64,000 bases of DNA from Cydia pomonella (taxonomy: Eukaryota > Arthropoda > Insecta > Lepidoptera > Tortricidae): contig NC_084719.1 in NCBI RefSeq assembly GCF_033807575.1, forward strand, positions 310,001-374,000. The letters are read 5' to 3'. Positions within the stretch are counted from its first letter, which is position 1. Each line of letters starts with the position of its first letter. The notes under the pieces are model-generated. The model saw only the letters and a list, made by a program, of their open reading frames with translations. It was not told where the DNA came from and did no database searches. Below, in pieces: positions 43,631 to 54,345 of the stretch. A program made the position numbers and the translations under genes.

Positions 43631-44217
43631 ACTAAATTAGCTTGAACCCTAAATGGATTATTATTTAAAGTACGTCGTTTAAAATTCAATCTTTTTACGC
43701 AACAACACACCAATATAACACACCAATTCGGTGATAATTCCTTATCCTTACAATATCCTACAGTTCGTCTTAGTTAACCTTGCAACGAGTTGTAGAATAA
43801 TCGAAGGGGTGTCATTATAAATGTCATAATATGACGTCATAACGAACGTCATATAAATTAGATATTACCTTTATTGAAATTTATACATTAATGACAAACT
43901 TTGTGATTACAAATGCTATTGTTAAATTGTGAAGGTAATAGCGCCATCTATGTGTCTTTTTATGTACCTATTCGAACCCTAGATGGCTCGTCAATATCGT
44001 TAACCAATACGCATCCAACATGCACCTTGTTATGTTGTTATTGTAGAAATAGTTTCCAATACAGTCCATAGGTGGCGGTGTTATCAAAATTAAGGTTAAA
44101 GCCCTAGGCTAGATAATTTAGTTTTATTTATCTAACTTCCTAAATAAACTCGATACGAAGAACACGCTGTTTGTTTCCAACTCCCTCAAGATCCTCCGAT
44201 GTCCGCCCACATACAAA
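43631..44217. other. no firm feature
   Basis: A stretch with AGCGCCATCTATG, ATAGGTGGCGGTGTTATC and later AAATAAACTCGATACGAAGA. It could be part of a long terminal repeat or a MITE, but I found no ends. Confidence 0.3.
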
Positions 44218-44292
44218 AAAGTGCCAAAAAATATGTATACACGACCTTATTGCCCATATATTAAGTTAGTGTGTACATATTTTTGGCACTTT
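44218..44292. mobile_element. 75-bp MITE
   Basis: AAAGTGCCAAAAAATATGTA (44218) faces TACATATTTTTGGCACTTT (ends 44292). The arms are about 25 bp and near-perfect. Confidence 0.65.
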
Positions 44293-44693
44293 GTCCGTAT
44301 CGATATTTTCAGACGTAACCGTACCAATAGCTATGGAGAGTTAAGTAGTAGTTAGTCTGTACAACATCGTCCGATTTTAAGAAATACGTCACAAACATTG
44401 TACTATTGCCAGACGCTGAACTCAATTTGAACGCAATTATTCTTAAAACCTTTTTATCCGTAAAAAATAGGTTACGAGCAAATCCAGGGTCAGGAAATTA
44501 GTTAAATTTGGCTCGCTCGGCGAACTGATTGTCTTTTATGAAAGCTTGGCCCGTTGCCTAATTCGTTGCCTTTTAAAACAAAAGTGTACAGCGGTTTATT
44601 GTGGTTTGGTATTTGCGAGTTTTTGCGAACATTCATGTTTTGATTTGGAATATTTTATTTATTTATTTATTCAATGAACAAACAAGTTAACTA

Positions 44694-44850
44694 TTGTCTT
44701 GGCTTTCAAAACGAGAGAACGTCACCTGTCCCGATCCTGTGCCACTTCCTGCTAGCCATCGGCTTTGAGTTGGCACAGATCCGCCTGTCGCTGCAGCGGT
44801 ATCTGGGCCGACCCAATGGACGGCGACCAGTCGGTCGTCCCAAATAAGCT
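44694..44850 (-). pseudogene. LINE-A fragment, frameshifted
   Basis: Minus strand: GRPTGRRPLGRPRYRCSD, then with frame changes ADLCQLKADG and QEVAQDRDR, SLVLKAKT. An old copy. Confidence 0.6.
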
Positions 44851-45079
44851 CTCTTAACACCCAGATCCTCAGTCTAGAATTTAATACAAGACCCATTCTA
44901 GGCAAAACCTTGAGGAGGTTTATGTGCCGATGGGGAGTTCAGAGAAAAAAGACAAACAATATATTAATATCATATATGTAATAAATAAAAACATTGTAGG
45001 ATTCTCAGTATAACTAACTTATGTCGTTTAATCTTGGGATTCATTGCATAACGAGATATTAGATTATAACGAGGACTTT

Positions 45080-45275
45080 TGTATATTCATCTGGACACCA
45101 TAAGCAGGTACCTTTAAACCGTGAAGTGGGTCAAATTTAACTTGCAAGATTTGTCCCATACATACTGACAGCGGCGGTATTATGGTTCCATTTTTATCAC
45201 TTGTCACTATGCCCGTCACTTTCGCACTTACATACGTGTTAGAACGTGACAGGCATGGTGACAAATCTGTGGCCC
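45080..45275. repeat. possible palindromic repeat
   Basis: CACTTGTCACTATGCCCGTC (about 45199-45218) imperfectly mirrors GTGACAGGCATGGTGACAAA (about 45246-45265). Boundaries unclear. Confidence 0.4.
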
Positions 45276-45544
45276 TAGTGAAAAAGGGTACAAGTCTCTG
45301 GCAGTTTAGGTGTATAAGGGCATAAGTGTTACGTGTAATTTACACCCCTTTACACATGCGCTGCCAGATACCTGTACCACACGCACACATTGTAACAGTC
45401 CGCCATTGAAGTGTCACAGCTGGTCTTCAGAACAGTTACGGCCTCTGTCTAATTTCTCCTCTATGGTATAGGCCTTTTCTTTATAATGTCACTGCTCGAT
45501 CCTGTGATAATGTCATTTATGTTACACTTCATTGAAACGAAGTA

Positions 45545-45682
45545 CATAGTACGGTCGAGGAAATTGATTCTTTAGCAATTTGCGGTTCAAGTAAATTTGG
45601 TTGTACATACTTATGCTATGAACTATCCAGTGTAAAGTGAACCACAACCTGCTAAAGAATCAATTTCCTCGACTGTACATAG
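45545..45682. mobile_element. MITE, 128 bp, TSD CATAG
   Basis: The element is 45550-45677. TACGGTCGAGGAAATTGATT at the left mirrors AATCAATTTCCTCGACTGTA at the right. CATAG flanks both sides (45545-45549 and 45678-45682). Confidence 0.75.
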
Positions 45683-45720
45683 TAGAAAAAGTAAGAGTGA
45701 ATCGCCTACCGTGATATGAG

Positions 45721-46130
45721 CATGTGATGCGGAGGGATGAAAGTCATGTGACGAGAAAAGTATTACGAATGAATGTTTGGTAAAGATGTGTCCCGCCGAG
45801 TTTCTTGCCGTACCATATTGGAATACCCTACTCCAATTGAGGGGGGATTTAAATCTTCTCGGGTCAGAGGTGTAGGGTTAGAGCCGGTGTATCTTTATTT
45901 GACGTTCATAAGCACATTGTAATATGCCTACTTGAATAATAATCTTTATCTTTATGAATGTGGATGAATAGAACGGAAGAGGAAACCCAGGAAAAGGTGG
46001 ATGGATTGTGTCAGAGATGACATGAAACGAACGCGAGTGAATGATGAGATGACGGGCGAAAGAGAGATATGGAAGAAAAAGACATGCTGCGCTGACCCCA
46101 AATGAATGGGACAAGGGCAAGCGAATGATG
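45721..46130 (+). pseudogene. RTE-B LINE C-terminus interrupted by a nested insertion
   Basis: Upstream part: HVMRRDESHVTRKVLRMNV (45721-45777). Downstream part (45971-46105): ERKRKPRKRWMDCVRDDMKR, TRVNDEMTGEREIWKKKTCC and ADPK, then stop. The order is the typical RTE end with GRP.KRWMDCV..DM and W..KTCCADP. The two halves are split by a LINE-I 3' end at 45777-45953. Small losses near the join also shift the frame. Confidence 0.75.
45769..45961 (+). mobile_element. LINE-I 3' end nested in RTE-B, 8-bp TSD
   Basis: The insert 45777-45953 (177 bp) is flanked by ATGAATGT (45769-45776 and 45954-45961). It reads GATGTGTCCCGCCGAGTTTC, TTTGACGTTCATAAGCACAT and ends in (CTTTAT)n. Only the 3' end was copied. 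Confidence 0.8.
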
Positions 46131-46676
46131 ACTTCATTGAAACTAAGTGTTCGTGTGATTATTATATTAAGCTTTTAATTACTAAAAACGATTTATGAAA
46201 ATTTTCATAAACTCCCACATCAAGGTTAGAGAAACATTTAATTCGTTTAAAATATTGCACAAGATTAAATTAAAAATGGATATTAAAGCTTAGTGAGTGC
46301 TAAGTTTGAAGCAATTTATTCAAGCTAATTAAAGCGTTTTATTTCACGTTTCGTACGTGGGCGGAGAACAAAAGGATTAATATAGGCTCCGTTACCCTTT
46401 TTACTTTTCATTATATATTTCTGAAGATAAAAATACAGTACAACTTGGTTAAGTGGAATTTGGATAAGTGAGAAACTTAGCTGGAACTTATGCCGAAGTT
46501 CCGACACTTTAGTACTAAAATACCTCTGTTAGTTGGACAAAACTAAAGAGAATTTGAAATAGAGGTGTATTGTCAAAGAAAACTTTGTAGCCCCATAAAT
46601 TTACTGCCATCTTTCGACACATGACTAAAACTTTTTGAACGCAATTTGATTTTGATCCTTATTGGGAAATAATGAT
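46131..46676. other. no recognisable feature
   Basis: Nothing recognised. Confidence 0.35.
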
Positions 46677-46800
46677 ATGTGTAATTTTTTTTTTGTTAAA
46701 TATCAAAAAGTTGCGCCATCTTACCGGGTACATCCTTTGGCCTTTGATTTATTACATGGCGCCAGTTTTTGATATTTAACAAATTGCCAAAATTACATGT
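46677..46800. mobile_element. inverted-repeat element
   Basis: GTTAAATATCAAAAAGTTGC (left) mirrors GGCGCCAGTTTTTGATATTT and AAC (right); TGTAATTTT lies at both outer ends. About 124 bp. Confidence 0.55.
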
Positions 46801-46926
46801 CATGTTAGTTACTACTTATCTTATCTTATATCTAGTGTCAGTAATAGGGGGGGGGGGGGAGTTAGACAAGTAACCTACACCACAGGTAAGCAGTGAGTCT
46901 ACTAACTTAGATCGAAGCCGCTAAAC

Positions 46927-46995
46927 AGAGACGAATGGAACAAAAAAAGGGAGGAGGCCTTTGCCGAGCAGTGGGACACAGATTTTGATACCTCC
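46927..46995 (+). pseudogene. RTE-C tail fragment
   Basis: The frame reads RDEWNKKREEAFAEQWDT. It matches EAFAQQWD at 1015-1149 and EAYVQQWT at 57783-58035. Very short and without TSD. Confidence 0.55.
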
Positions 46996-47574
46996 TAACT
47001 AAGTAACATTTTGATATCTCGTAAGTATGAGGCAAGTGCAAATCAGAATTTTACAGGGAATCGGTTCAAAGGTACAACGGAGAGTAACTTCCACGACTTC
47101 CACTTGGTGAGTCCATGTAAAATTGTTACAATAGTAATTACCGGCAATGTAACCCATTTCTCACAGACAATAAAGATTATGATTATGATTATTATGATTA
47201 TAAGGAAAGATCCATTAGCTAGTACAAACAAAGATAAATCAAAACACATTTTTTTTAATAATTGGTCTTTTTTGTTCGATTAATCTCAAAAGTATACAAA
47301 AATAGCAAAATTTATAGTACACTTACGTAAGAAATACCTACATTTATTTATTTTATTTATTAAAAAATCACAGCCAGCAATAACCGTAAACTTAAAATGT
47401 AACCTCTGATATTCCAATCCTAGAGAAATGATTCGTTGAACTTTTTTCTAGTTATTTACAAGATTAACTTTCTACAATTCAACCGAAAACTGTACAGATA
47501 TATTCCATAACAGTAAAGACACCTAACAATCTTTACAGCGATCTGGTAAATAAAGATGTGGGTTTTGTAGGGAG
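46996..47574. other. no recognisable feature
   Basis: Short (ATT)n and (GAT)n stretches near 47175-47205; nothing else. Confidence 0.35.
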
Positions 47575-47862
47575 TTGCGCTACTGTTTTTTATGTAGCTG
47601 TGCCTGCGCGCTCCATCGCCGCGTAGACCTCAGTCTTGCTACGCCAACCGCCTCGGCTGCTACGACGCGTAGCGGTCACGGATGGCCGTTTGCTACGAAT
47701 GCTACGAAACTACAACTTTAGCTCGACTCAGCTAAAAAGTGTGTGTTATTTAGTAAAAAAATAGATTTTAGTGCACTAATTTTAGTGTTTGTGTTTGGTG
47801 AGTGTGAACATGCACTGGTGTCCAAATTGCAAAAACAACGAACGATGATCTTTATATTCTGC
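47575..47862 (+). other. GC-raised patch followed by a possible splice donor
   Basis: 47600-47700 is GC-rich with repeated GCTACG words (TTGCTACGCC, GCTACGACGCGTAGC, AATGCTACG). Further on, GTGTGAACATGCACTGGTG starts a 12-codon frame, and TTCTGCAG is followed by GTTAGT, a passable donor near 47863. This might be an untranslated first exon of something, but the evidence is thin. Confidence 0.2.
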
Positions 47863-48594
47863 AGGTTAGTTGTTTTTTTTTAAATTAAGGGTAATGGTCG
47901 TAACGTCTCTTGTTTGAGTAGATGGTAGCATAAGTGCAAAAAGGCTTTGCAGTTGTTATTTGAATTTTAATTAGCTCTTAAGAGAGTGTTTGAAGAGACT
48001 TGGGAATTAAATTAAGCACCGTTTTATTCCTTTAGTTTTGTAGTTTGTAATTGCTTAGAACTAAAATTAATTAGTTCTCAACAGGTAACTTTATACACTT
48101 CAATTTTCGGTGGTTTCGTTCAAGTATACAAATCTTGAATTTCTTAAAGATTTCGAATTTTGAAAACAATTCAAGCATAATTTTTCTTTAATTATTCAAA
48201 ATTGCGACTGTTAAATACGATAACATGATGGATTCACCAGGACCTAATAAGATTTAGTGGATATTGAATGTTTTTTTTCAGTTATTATCAATTCTTTCTA
48301 AAAATATATATAATAAAGTGTAACAAAAATAGTGAGAATTTGTTTAACGGTATAATGTTGTGATACTTGTGAACAAGAAAAGGATTAAGAAAAAAATTTT
48401 TGGCGCGATTTTTTTTTTTGCCTTTGAATGAAGAGTTAGCCGACTTGGACGACCTGCCGAAAAATTATTTTCGTGTCTAAAAATGTATTCATGTTTTTTT
48501 TCCTAATCAAGACTATACCGAATATGCCCTTAAGAGGCCGTTATCTATTTTAGCCGCAAAAATATCAAATTGATAGATTTAGCGCATGAAATTG
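47863..48594. other. no recognisable feature
   Basis: Nothing recognised. Confidence 0.35.
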
Positions 48595-48655
48595 TACACC
48601 TCCTATCAGGCGGCTCGTCTGCTCGTTTGCAGCCTATTACATAAAAAAAAAAAAA
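48595..48655 (+). mobile_element. LINE-E 3' end with poly(A)
   Basis: ATCAGGCGGCTCGTCTGCTC, GTTTGCAGCCTATTACAT and an A run of about 12. Only the last 60 bases of the LINE were inserted or remain. Confidence 0.65.
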
Positions 48656-49689
48656 CATTTTTTTAACTATTTGAAATAACAGGTACTGGTTTCTACTAGC
48701 ACGTCTTGTTATATTTCATTTTAATAAATCATTTTTTGGAAAACAGATTCACTTAATAAGTAATGATTATTTTTTCTCGGATGGACGTTTAGGTAAACGC
48801 GCGTAAAGCAGTGCAGCAGCGCAGCTTATTTGTAAATTCCGTAAAGTTTGAACTGCTATAAATGGTAATTTTGTATTATAAAAAAAATTGAATTTTGTAT
48901 TACACATATCTTCTACTTTAACTTTAATAAACTACATTTGTGTTATTATAAATTTGAAGTAGTGTAAATGAAAGTTAGACGAAATCAATTTTCTCCAGTA
49001 ATTAATTACTTCAAAACAAGTGACAATTTCTCTTAAATCGACTTAATTTCAACGTAATTTTGATACTTACATAATCTACAACGTTTACTGGAACTGTTCT
49101 TATGTTTGTACAATTTACTACCATAATTTTTTGATGACCCTTCACGTCACATATTAACGATGACGTACGCTTGCGACCTCATTATTAAAAGGCAAGATGA
49201 AAAAACGTGCTAATAGAAACCAATAGTTTCTATTTAGATATTACGTAAAAAAAGGTGTACAATTTCAACGACTAAATCTATCAATTTTAAATTTTTGCTC
49301 TAAAATCGTTACCGGGCTCTTAAACGGATCCCACCTATTTTTGTTAGACTTATATTTTGTATAAAATCGAAAAACATTTTAGAGGTTTCAAAATATAAAA
49401 TTTTGATTTCTCTCAGATTGTCTCTTTTTAAAATTAAATTAACGACTAACGAGCAGAATCTGGCCTCAGGGGAAGCGGCTACAGCAATATAGCCAATTGG
49501 TAAGATAACAACTTTTTATAGAAAATATCAATCGAAACCATAGCTATAAACTATATATATGTATTTATATATAGTTTATAGTATGTTATAATACATAATT
49601 ACTTTAGGTATAGTTTTGTATTACTCCTTTAGGTGACTATGCTATGAGTGATGTTAGTTTTAGAGCATTGAGATTTCCAATAAGACTTT
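48656..49689. other. no recognisable feature
   Basis: Nothing recognised. A 15-bp palindromic TATAAACTATATATATG-type stretch lies near 49548-49580. Confidence 0.35.
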
Positions 49690-50186
49690 CGGCCCGATTC
49701 GAACTTTAAGATAATAATTCAGCCTGTATACGTCCCACTGCTGGGCACAGGCCTCCTCTAACGCGCGAGAGGGCTCGGGCTGTAGTCCCCACGCTAGCTC
49801 AATGCGGATTAAGGACTTCACATTCACCTTTGAATTTCTTCGCAGATGTAGCCAGGTTTCCTCAAGATGTTTTCCTTGCCCGAAAAGGTAGTGGTAAATA
49901 TCAAACGATATTTCGTACATAAGTTCCGAAAAACTCTATAGTACCAGGATTTGAACCCGCGACCTCCGGATTGAAAGTCGGCGGTCATATCCACTCGGCC
50001 ACCACCACCGCTTCCTTAAGATATGTATTTTAAGATATATCAAAAAATTTCTAAAGATACGATATGGATTTGATATGTCGTGTCAAAAGTGACGTTTCTG
50101 TTTTTTGACATTGACATCTAATCCATATCTTAAATATACGTATCTTTAGCAAATTTTTGGCGTATCTGAAAGTTTGAATAGGGCCG
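49690..50186. mobile_element. MITE Q host interrupted by a SINE
   Basis: The left end CGGCCCGATTCGAACTTTAA (49690-49713) pairs with the right end AAAGTTTGAATAGGGCCG (to 50186). Without the 303-bp SINE and one TSD copy the MITE would be about 186 bp. The middle has GTCAAAAGTGACGTTTCTG, as in 41647-41804. Confidence 0.75.
49706..50024 (-). mobile_element. SINE-C with RTE-like tail, 8-bp TSD
   Basis: The insert is 49714-50016, flanked by TTAAGATA (49706-49713 and 50017-50024). On the minus strand the head has GGCCGAGTGGATATGACC, TTTCAATCCGGAGGTCGCGG and GTTCAAATCCTGG. The body has ATCGTTTGATATTTACCA and GGAAAACATCTTGAGGAAAC. The tail has GGCCTGTGCCCAGCAGTGGG and ACGTATACAGGCTG. Head and body match SINE-A while the tail matches the RTE-C 3' end at 1115-1150. 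Confidence 0.85.
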
Positions 50187-50395
50187 TTTGACTTTCAAAT
50201 ACAAATTAATACACAACATACAATTTTGCTTAATAAGGCGGTTATTAATATCTTTCATTCCAAGTGTATGAGGTTCGTGACCACATGCAATAGCTCTTCA
50301 TGCGGCCCGGTTTTTGAAAAATAGATCGCCGGGTAGATACTACATTTAGCAGCCCTCTTGATTGATTGTGGCTATTAAGAGGATAGTGAACTACC

Positions 50396-50606
50396 GCTTT
50401 TCCATAAATAATAGTCCCCATTTTCCTCCCTGGATTTTGACAATATGGAAAATGTTTTTACACAGATTATTGTATTTAAACCATTTGATTTTTGACTTTT
50501 TTATAAGAATTAGGAGTGAAAAACAAATTCTATACAAATGTTTAAAAGCTCCTCTCTTGTTAACTTAGAGAGAAAAATGGGGGACTACGTTTGTATGGAG
50601 AAGGCG
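50396..50606. mobile_element. MITE of the 40421 family, uninterrupted
   Basis: TCCCCATTTTCCTCCCTGG at the left mirrors AGAGAGAAAAATGGGGGACT and ACGTTTGTATGGAGAA at the right. The interior shares TTGACTTTTTTATAA with the complement of the 41.2-kb interior. Confidence 0.6.
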
Positions 50607-50775
50607 TTCATTCGTCTTATCACATTCGCTACCAACGTTTTTGTAGCGCTAGGCTCGTAGCCAATCCCAGCGTTTTCCCGCTTTTTAGAAAGCGACTACG
50701 AACAGAGAACTCGCTGAGCGGGTTCCCGGTACTCAATGTGTTAATAGGTAAATATTTTAATGTTCCTCTTTACAT

Positions 50776-50890
50776 AATAAATTCAAAATCTTCCCTATTC
50801 AAGTAGGCTTATCCACAAGCACTTTTAAATTGTATTATTAATATAATTATATAATCTTAAGCTAATTATTACAGCGATTTACTGATGTTA
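50776..50890 (-). mobile_element. LINE 3' end fragment
   Basis: AATAAATTCAAAATCTTCCC, TATTCAAGTAGGCTTATCCA and CAAGCACTTTTAAATTG. On the minus strand this is a 3' end with GCCTACTTGAATAGGG and a TTTGAATTTATT tail. Confidence 0.45.
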
Positions 50891-51249
50891 TTATGATTAT
50901 AATTTAAGAATATTAAATTGTTATATAAATATAAAGTAAATTAGGGAATAAGAATTTCACAATAAGATCGAGAAACATTAAAAACATAATTGTATTAAGA
51001 ATACTAGTCTAGAGTGTTTGTTTTACTGAACATATATTTTGTAGGTAATGGAAATAGGTAAGCGTTTGTTTTTTACCATAATTCGCAATCTGAAACTTTA
51101 TAATATCATTTAAAATTTCGAATTTTCGACATATGCTCCGAAAACTGCTCATTCCGTAACGAGTGGCGATAAATTAAAACACGACCGAAGGGATTGTTTT
51201 AAATCGACACGAGTTGCGAATTACCTATTCGCACATGTATCGTACAATG
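50891..51249. other. no firm feature
   Basis: The block ACGAGTGGCGATAAATTAAA to ATCGACACGAGTTGCGAATT (51160-51222) looks repeat-like, with ACGAGT words, but no ends were found. Confidence 0.3.
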
Positions 51250-51347
51250 TTTTACAGTACATATGACCCTTTAAATTTTAGACATAGTTACATAATGTTC
51301 TAATTTACGCACAAGTGCGGAAAAGTAGCACCATATGTACTGTAAAA
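51250..51347. mobile_element. 98-bp inverted-repeat element
   Basis: Perfect 16-bp ends TTTTACAGTACATATG (51250-51265) and the complement (51332-51347). Confidence 0.55.
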
Positions 51348-52874
51348 TTGATTTTAAATACAGTCAACCTCCCAATCCTTGGGTCTGTTGTATTCGGGTA
51401 AAAAGTACCGAGCGAAATTTTAATTAACTCTGTAAAGGCAAAGAAATTTGGTAACTTCAGGCAGTTCTGTAACGTTCCATTATGTAGAACGACGTCTTTA
51501 TTACTAAGTTTGGGCGCCAGGCTAAATCTGTGAAGGTTTTTACGGCCGATAGGGTTGAAAAACTGGCTTAATTGAAATAATCTAGACAGTGGAGTGTCGG
51601 TAATAATGTTCTTTACGCTGCTGCTAATTGCAGTTCGGGCCATTGATTTTTATTAGTTTCGCCGATGGTGTGTTAAAGTGTATTTATATTGACCGAGCGT
51701 TAAAGAATTTATCTGTGTCTGTATGTATGCCTCTGCAGGTGGTATTTATCAATAGATTATTGTAAAAAATTGTGAGCAGGTTTGGTAGTTAAATAGATCT
51801 ATTTAAATAGATAAAAAAATTGTGTAGTTTTTTTTTTGGAAAAACTTCAATATGGCGGAAATTAGCATAGACGGCTTAAGCGCCAGTAGGGTCTGAGGCA
51901 TTTAATTTAATTCTGAGGCATAGTTGTGAGCTCGCTATGATAATGACTCAACGAAGTATTTTTTATTTTTTTAAAGCTTATCGTGAGTTCTACAGCTCAT
52001 ACATAGAGCCATTTGTTTAAGCTATACGTGTAATAAGCTTTACCATAGTCGATGGAGTTTTGCGATTTCATTATTAGTGTCACATGCACGTTGCCGACTC
52101 CTTTAAAACAGAATATCTCTGCAAAGACCCCATTTCAAATTTCGCGAAGATCGCGAGAGGATATCTCTCTGGAACCGCACTGTGCGACGATTTAGACATC
52201 AAAGTATGTCATTAAACGTCCCAATTTTAAATAGTTACATTACATGATTAGAAAACAATAATATGGTTTCCAGATTCGTTATATTTTAAATAATTTAATC
52301 GACATTTTTTGAAACTCTTCATAAAATGTCGATTAAAATTGTTAAATTGTTTTAAACTTGTTTTGACTAAAAAAGTAGTTTCAAAAGTTTTGTGTAGGGA
52401 AATCGCGTTTTCATTAAAAAGGGGGTCTGCTTATTTTCTATCGTTTTAGTGAGTTACTTAATGAGTATAATACGTATCAACAACTTTACATTATAATAAT
52501 TTACTAATACGAAAAGGTACATCAACATCGACAAACTTATTGTAGGTTGGCTCAGAAATAAAAACTATTTTTGGATTTCTTTTCTCCCTTACACGTGTTA
52601 TATAAAATTTACTAAGAATAAAACTACATTCATTTGACTAACACAGAACTTACTTTATCTTTAAAATATTCTCCTTTAACTTTGAAACACAAATGTAGCC
52701 GATTTTTAAACTTATCCTAAATGTAGCAGTAATTTTTTTTTACGTATTTTCGGCGCAACCTGAATATAGTATATAGGTCTTTGTCGTTACTAATTTAATT
52801 TGGAAAAATGTATGTATCATTTTTTCAGTCAGAAGATTTCTCATCTACCTTCATAGTAATCTTTTTTTAATTTT
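51348..52874. other. mostly featureless; unexplained 112-codon frame
   Basis: A minus-strand frame of 112 codons (51305-51643) starts at a real ATG and has balanced composition. It has no motif I know, and its end runs into the inverted-repeat element. I do not call it a gene. The rest shows nothing beyond a short CACGTTGCCGACTCC word near 52086. Confidence 0.3.
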
Positions 52875-53228
52875 TTTTTACACTACGTCGGTGGCAAACA
52901 AGCATACGGCCTGCCTGATGGTAAGCAGTCTCCGTTGCCTATGTACGCCTGCAACTCCAGAGGAGTTACATGCGCGTTGCCGACCCTAACCCCACCCCCC
53001 TCGTTGAGCTCTGGCAACCATACTCACCGGCAGGAACACAACACTATGAGTAGGGTCAAGTGTTATTTGGCTGCGGTTTTCTGTAAGGTGGAGGTACTTC
53101 CCCAGTTGGGCTCTGCTCTAGATCTGGAATGACATCCGGTGTGCTGTGCCATACCACACAAGGCGAGATGACATTCACAATGCCCATACCTCTCTTTTGG
53201 ACGTAGTTTAAGGACATACCCGGGTCCA
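52875..53228 (-). mobile_element. LINE-type 3' end (CGGTGGCAAACAAGC family), copy 3
   Basis: Nearly collinear with 29080-29445: TCGGTGGCAAACAAGCATAC, ACTCCAGAGGAGTTACATGC, GGAGGTACTTCCCCAGTTGG and GGACGTAGTTTAAGGACATA. T-rich left edge equals poly(A) on the minus strand. Confidence 0.7.
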
Positions 53229-53711
53229 TCCAGTCATCAACAAATATTTATTTATTTGTGACAACTTTTAATACTTTTATTTCTCACTGTACTTCTACTC
53301 ATGTCTAAGATAAAGCAGTTCTTGAGACCTTTCTAATGAGCTTAAATTCTGGTAAGTTCCAATGTCTACTTTTTGACTGCAGCATCAGATCAGCTCCATT
53401 TTGCATAGTAATTTTAGCTAAATCACCAGATTCAAATTTAAGTTACAAGATTTGAAGGATGTGCTTATAATTATATACTAATATACACAGTAAAGCTAAA
53501 TAAAAGTGCTGCGTGGTCATTGTGTATATCGTCTGTAATGGACGCAAAGACCAATGATAATAATGTGCCGTCAAATTATACCGTGGTCGCTTTACTTGAA
53601 TAAAATTCAAAGTGGAAGTAATTTTATCAGCCAATCTAAATTACTCATCTGATTATATGTTCTAAATTTGCATACAGCTTATTAACTGAACAAGAATACT
53701 GATGGGACTTA
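53229..53711. other. no recognisable feature
   Basis: Nothing recognised. Confidence 0.35.
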
Positions 53712-53983
53712 CGGCCCGATTCTAAGAATGATTAAGACACGTTTAACATCTTGGAAAGATCTTTAAAAGATCGATAACTAAACGACATGTCAAAATTGAC
53801 GTTTATTTCGATTCCTCTGTGTTCCCAATAAGATCTATCTACGATATTTCTAACATCTAAGTGACATTTGTTGCCCGATTTGACCTGCTTCTGTCAATTA
53901 TACGACATACAAACGATATCTAAATGAGAACTTATCTAAACCAGAACTTCTCGTTATAGTATCTCATTCTTCGAATAGGGCCG
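53712..53983. mobile_element. MITE R, full-length, 272 bp
   Basis: The left end CGGCCCGATTCTAAGAATGA mirrors the right end TCATTCTTCGAATAGGGCCG. TTTAAAAGATCGATA, AAATTGACGTTTATTTCG and AAGATCTATCTACGATATTT lie inside. It provides the full form of the truncated copy at 42597. Confidence 0.7.
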
Positions 53984-53994
53984 ACTGCTAGTTG

Positions 53995-54110
53995 ACAAAA
54001 CACGTGTTTCTAATTGGAAAGAAACAAGATCCAACATGCAGGTTCTGCCAGGAATCAAAGGATACTGCAATGCACATTCTCTATTTCTGCGGACCACTAA
54101 ATAATCAAAA
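53995..54110 (+). pseudogene. LINE C-terminal zinc knuckle relic
   Basis: The frame reads TKHVFLIGKKQDPTCRFCQE, then SKDTAMHILYFCGPL. This holds a C-x2-C-x8-H-x4-C pattern: the cysteines are coded at 54037, 54046 and 54088 and the histidine at 54073. Such a CCHC module ends the ORF2 of RNase H-bearing LINE clades (R1, I and relatives). No reverse transcriptase is nearby. The fragment begins right at the MITE R boundary, so the MITE may have inserted into it. Confidence 0.55.
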
Positions 54111-54312
54111 ACAAGTGCCTACTTACGGCGGCGTGGGCGCGGCAACCTTATGAGGTACAGAGCGTTACGGCCCAAAGAATATGAAATTTCCTAGGTTCAA
54201 CGGGCTTTAGTAATTAACTTTTCATCACACTTGCTCGAAAAAGATCTTATTTCATGCAGGTGTACTGAAGGACAAAGGCCTATTTTGTTCCCGCGGGAGT
54301 TATGGATTGTGA

Positions 54313-54345
54313 AAAAAAAAGCTATTACTCCCTAGGGAGTTATAG
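54313..54345. repeat. hairpin
   Basis: AAAGCTATTACTCCC faces GGGAGTTATAGCTTT with one mismatch and a three-base loop. Confidence 0.6.

Noticed and set aside
43890..44165. possible solo long terminal repeat
   Set aside because: AATAAA and a GCGCCATCTATG word are present, but no TG...CA ends or duplications were found.
47740..47862. first exon of a gene
   Set aside because: Only a passable donor and a 12-codon frame; no promoter motif or downstream exon. Kept only as a low-confidence note.
51305..51643. 112-codon minus-strand frame starting at ATG
   Set aside because: No known domain, and its end lies inside an inverted-repeat element. Left as unexplained.
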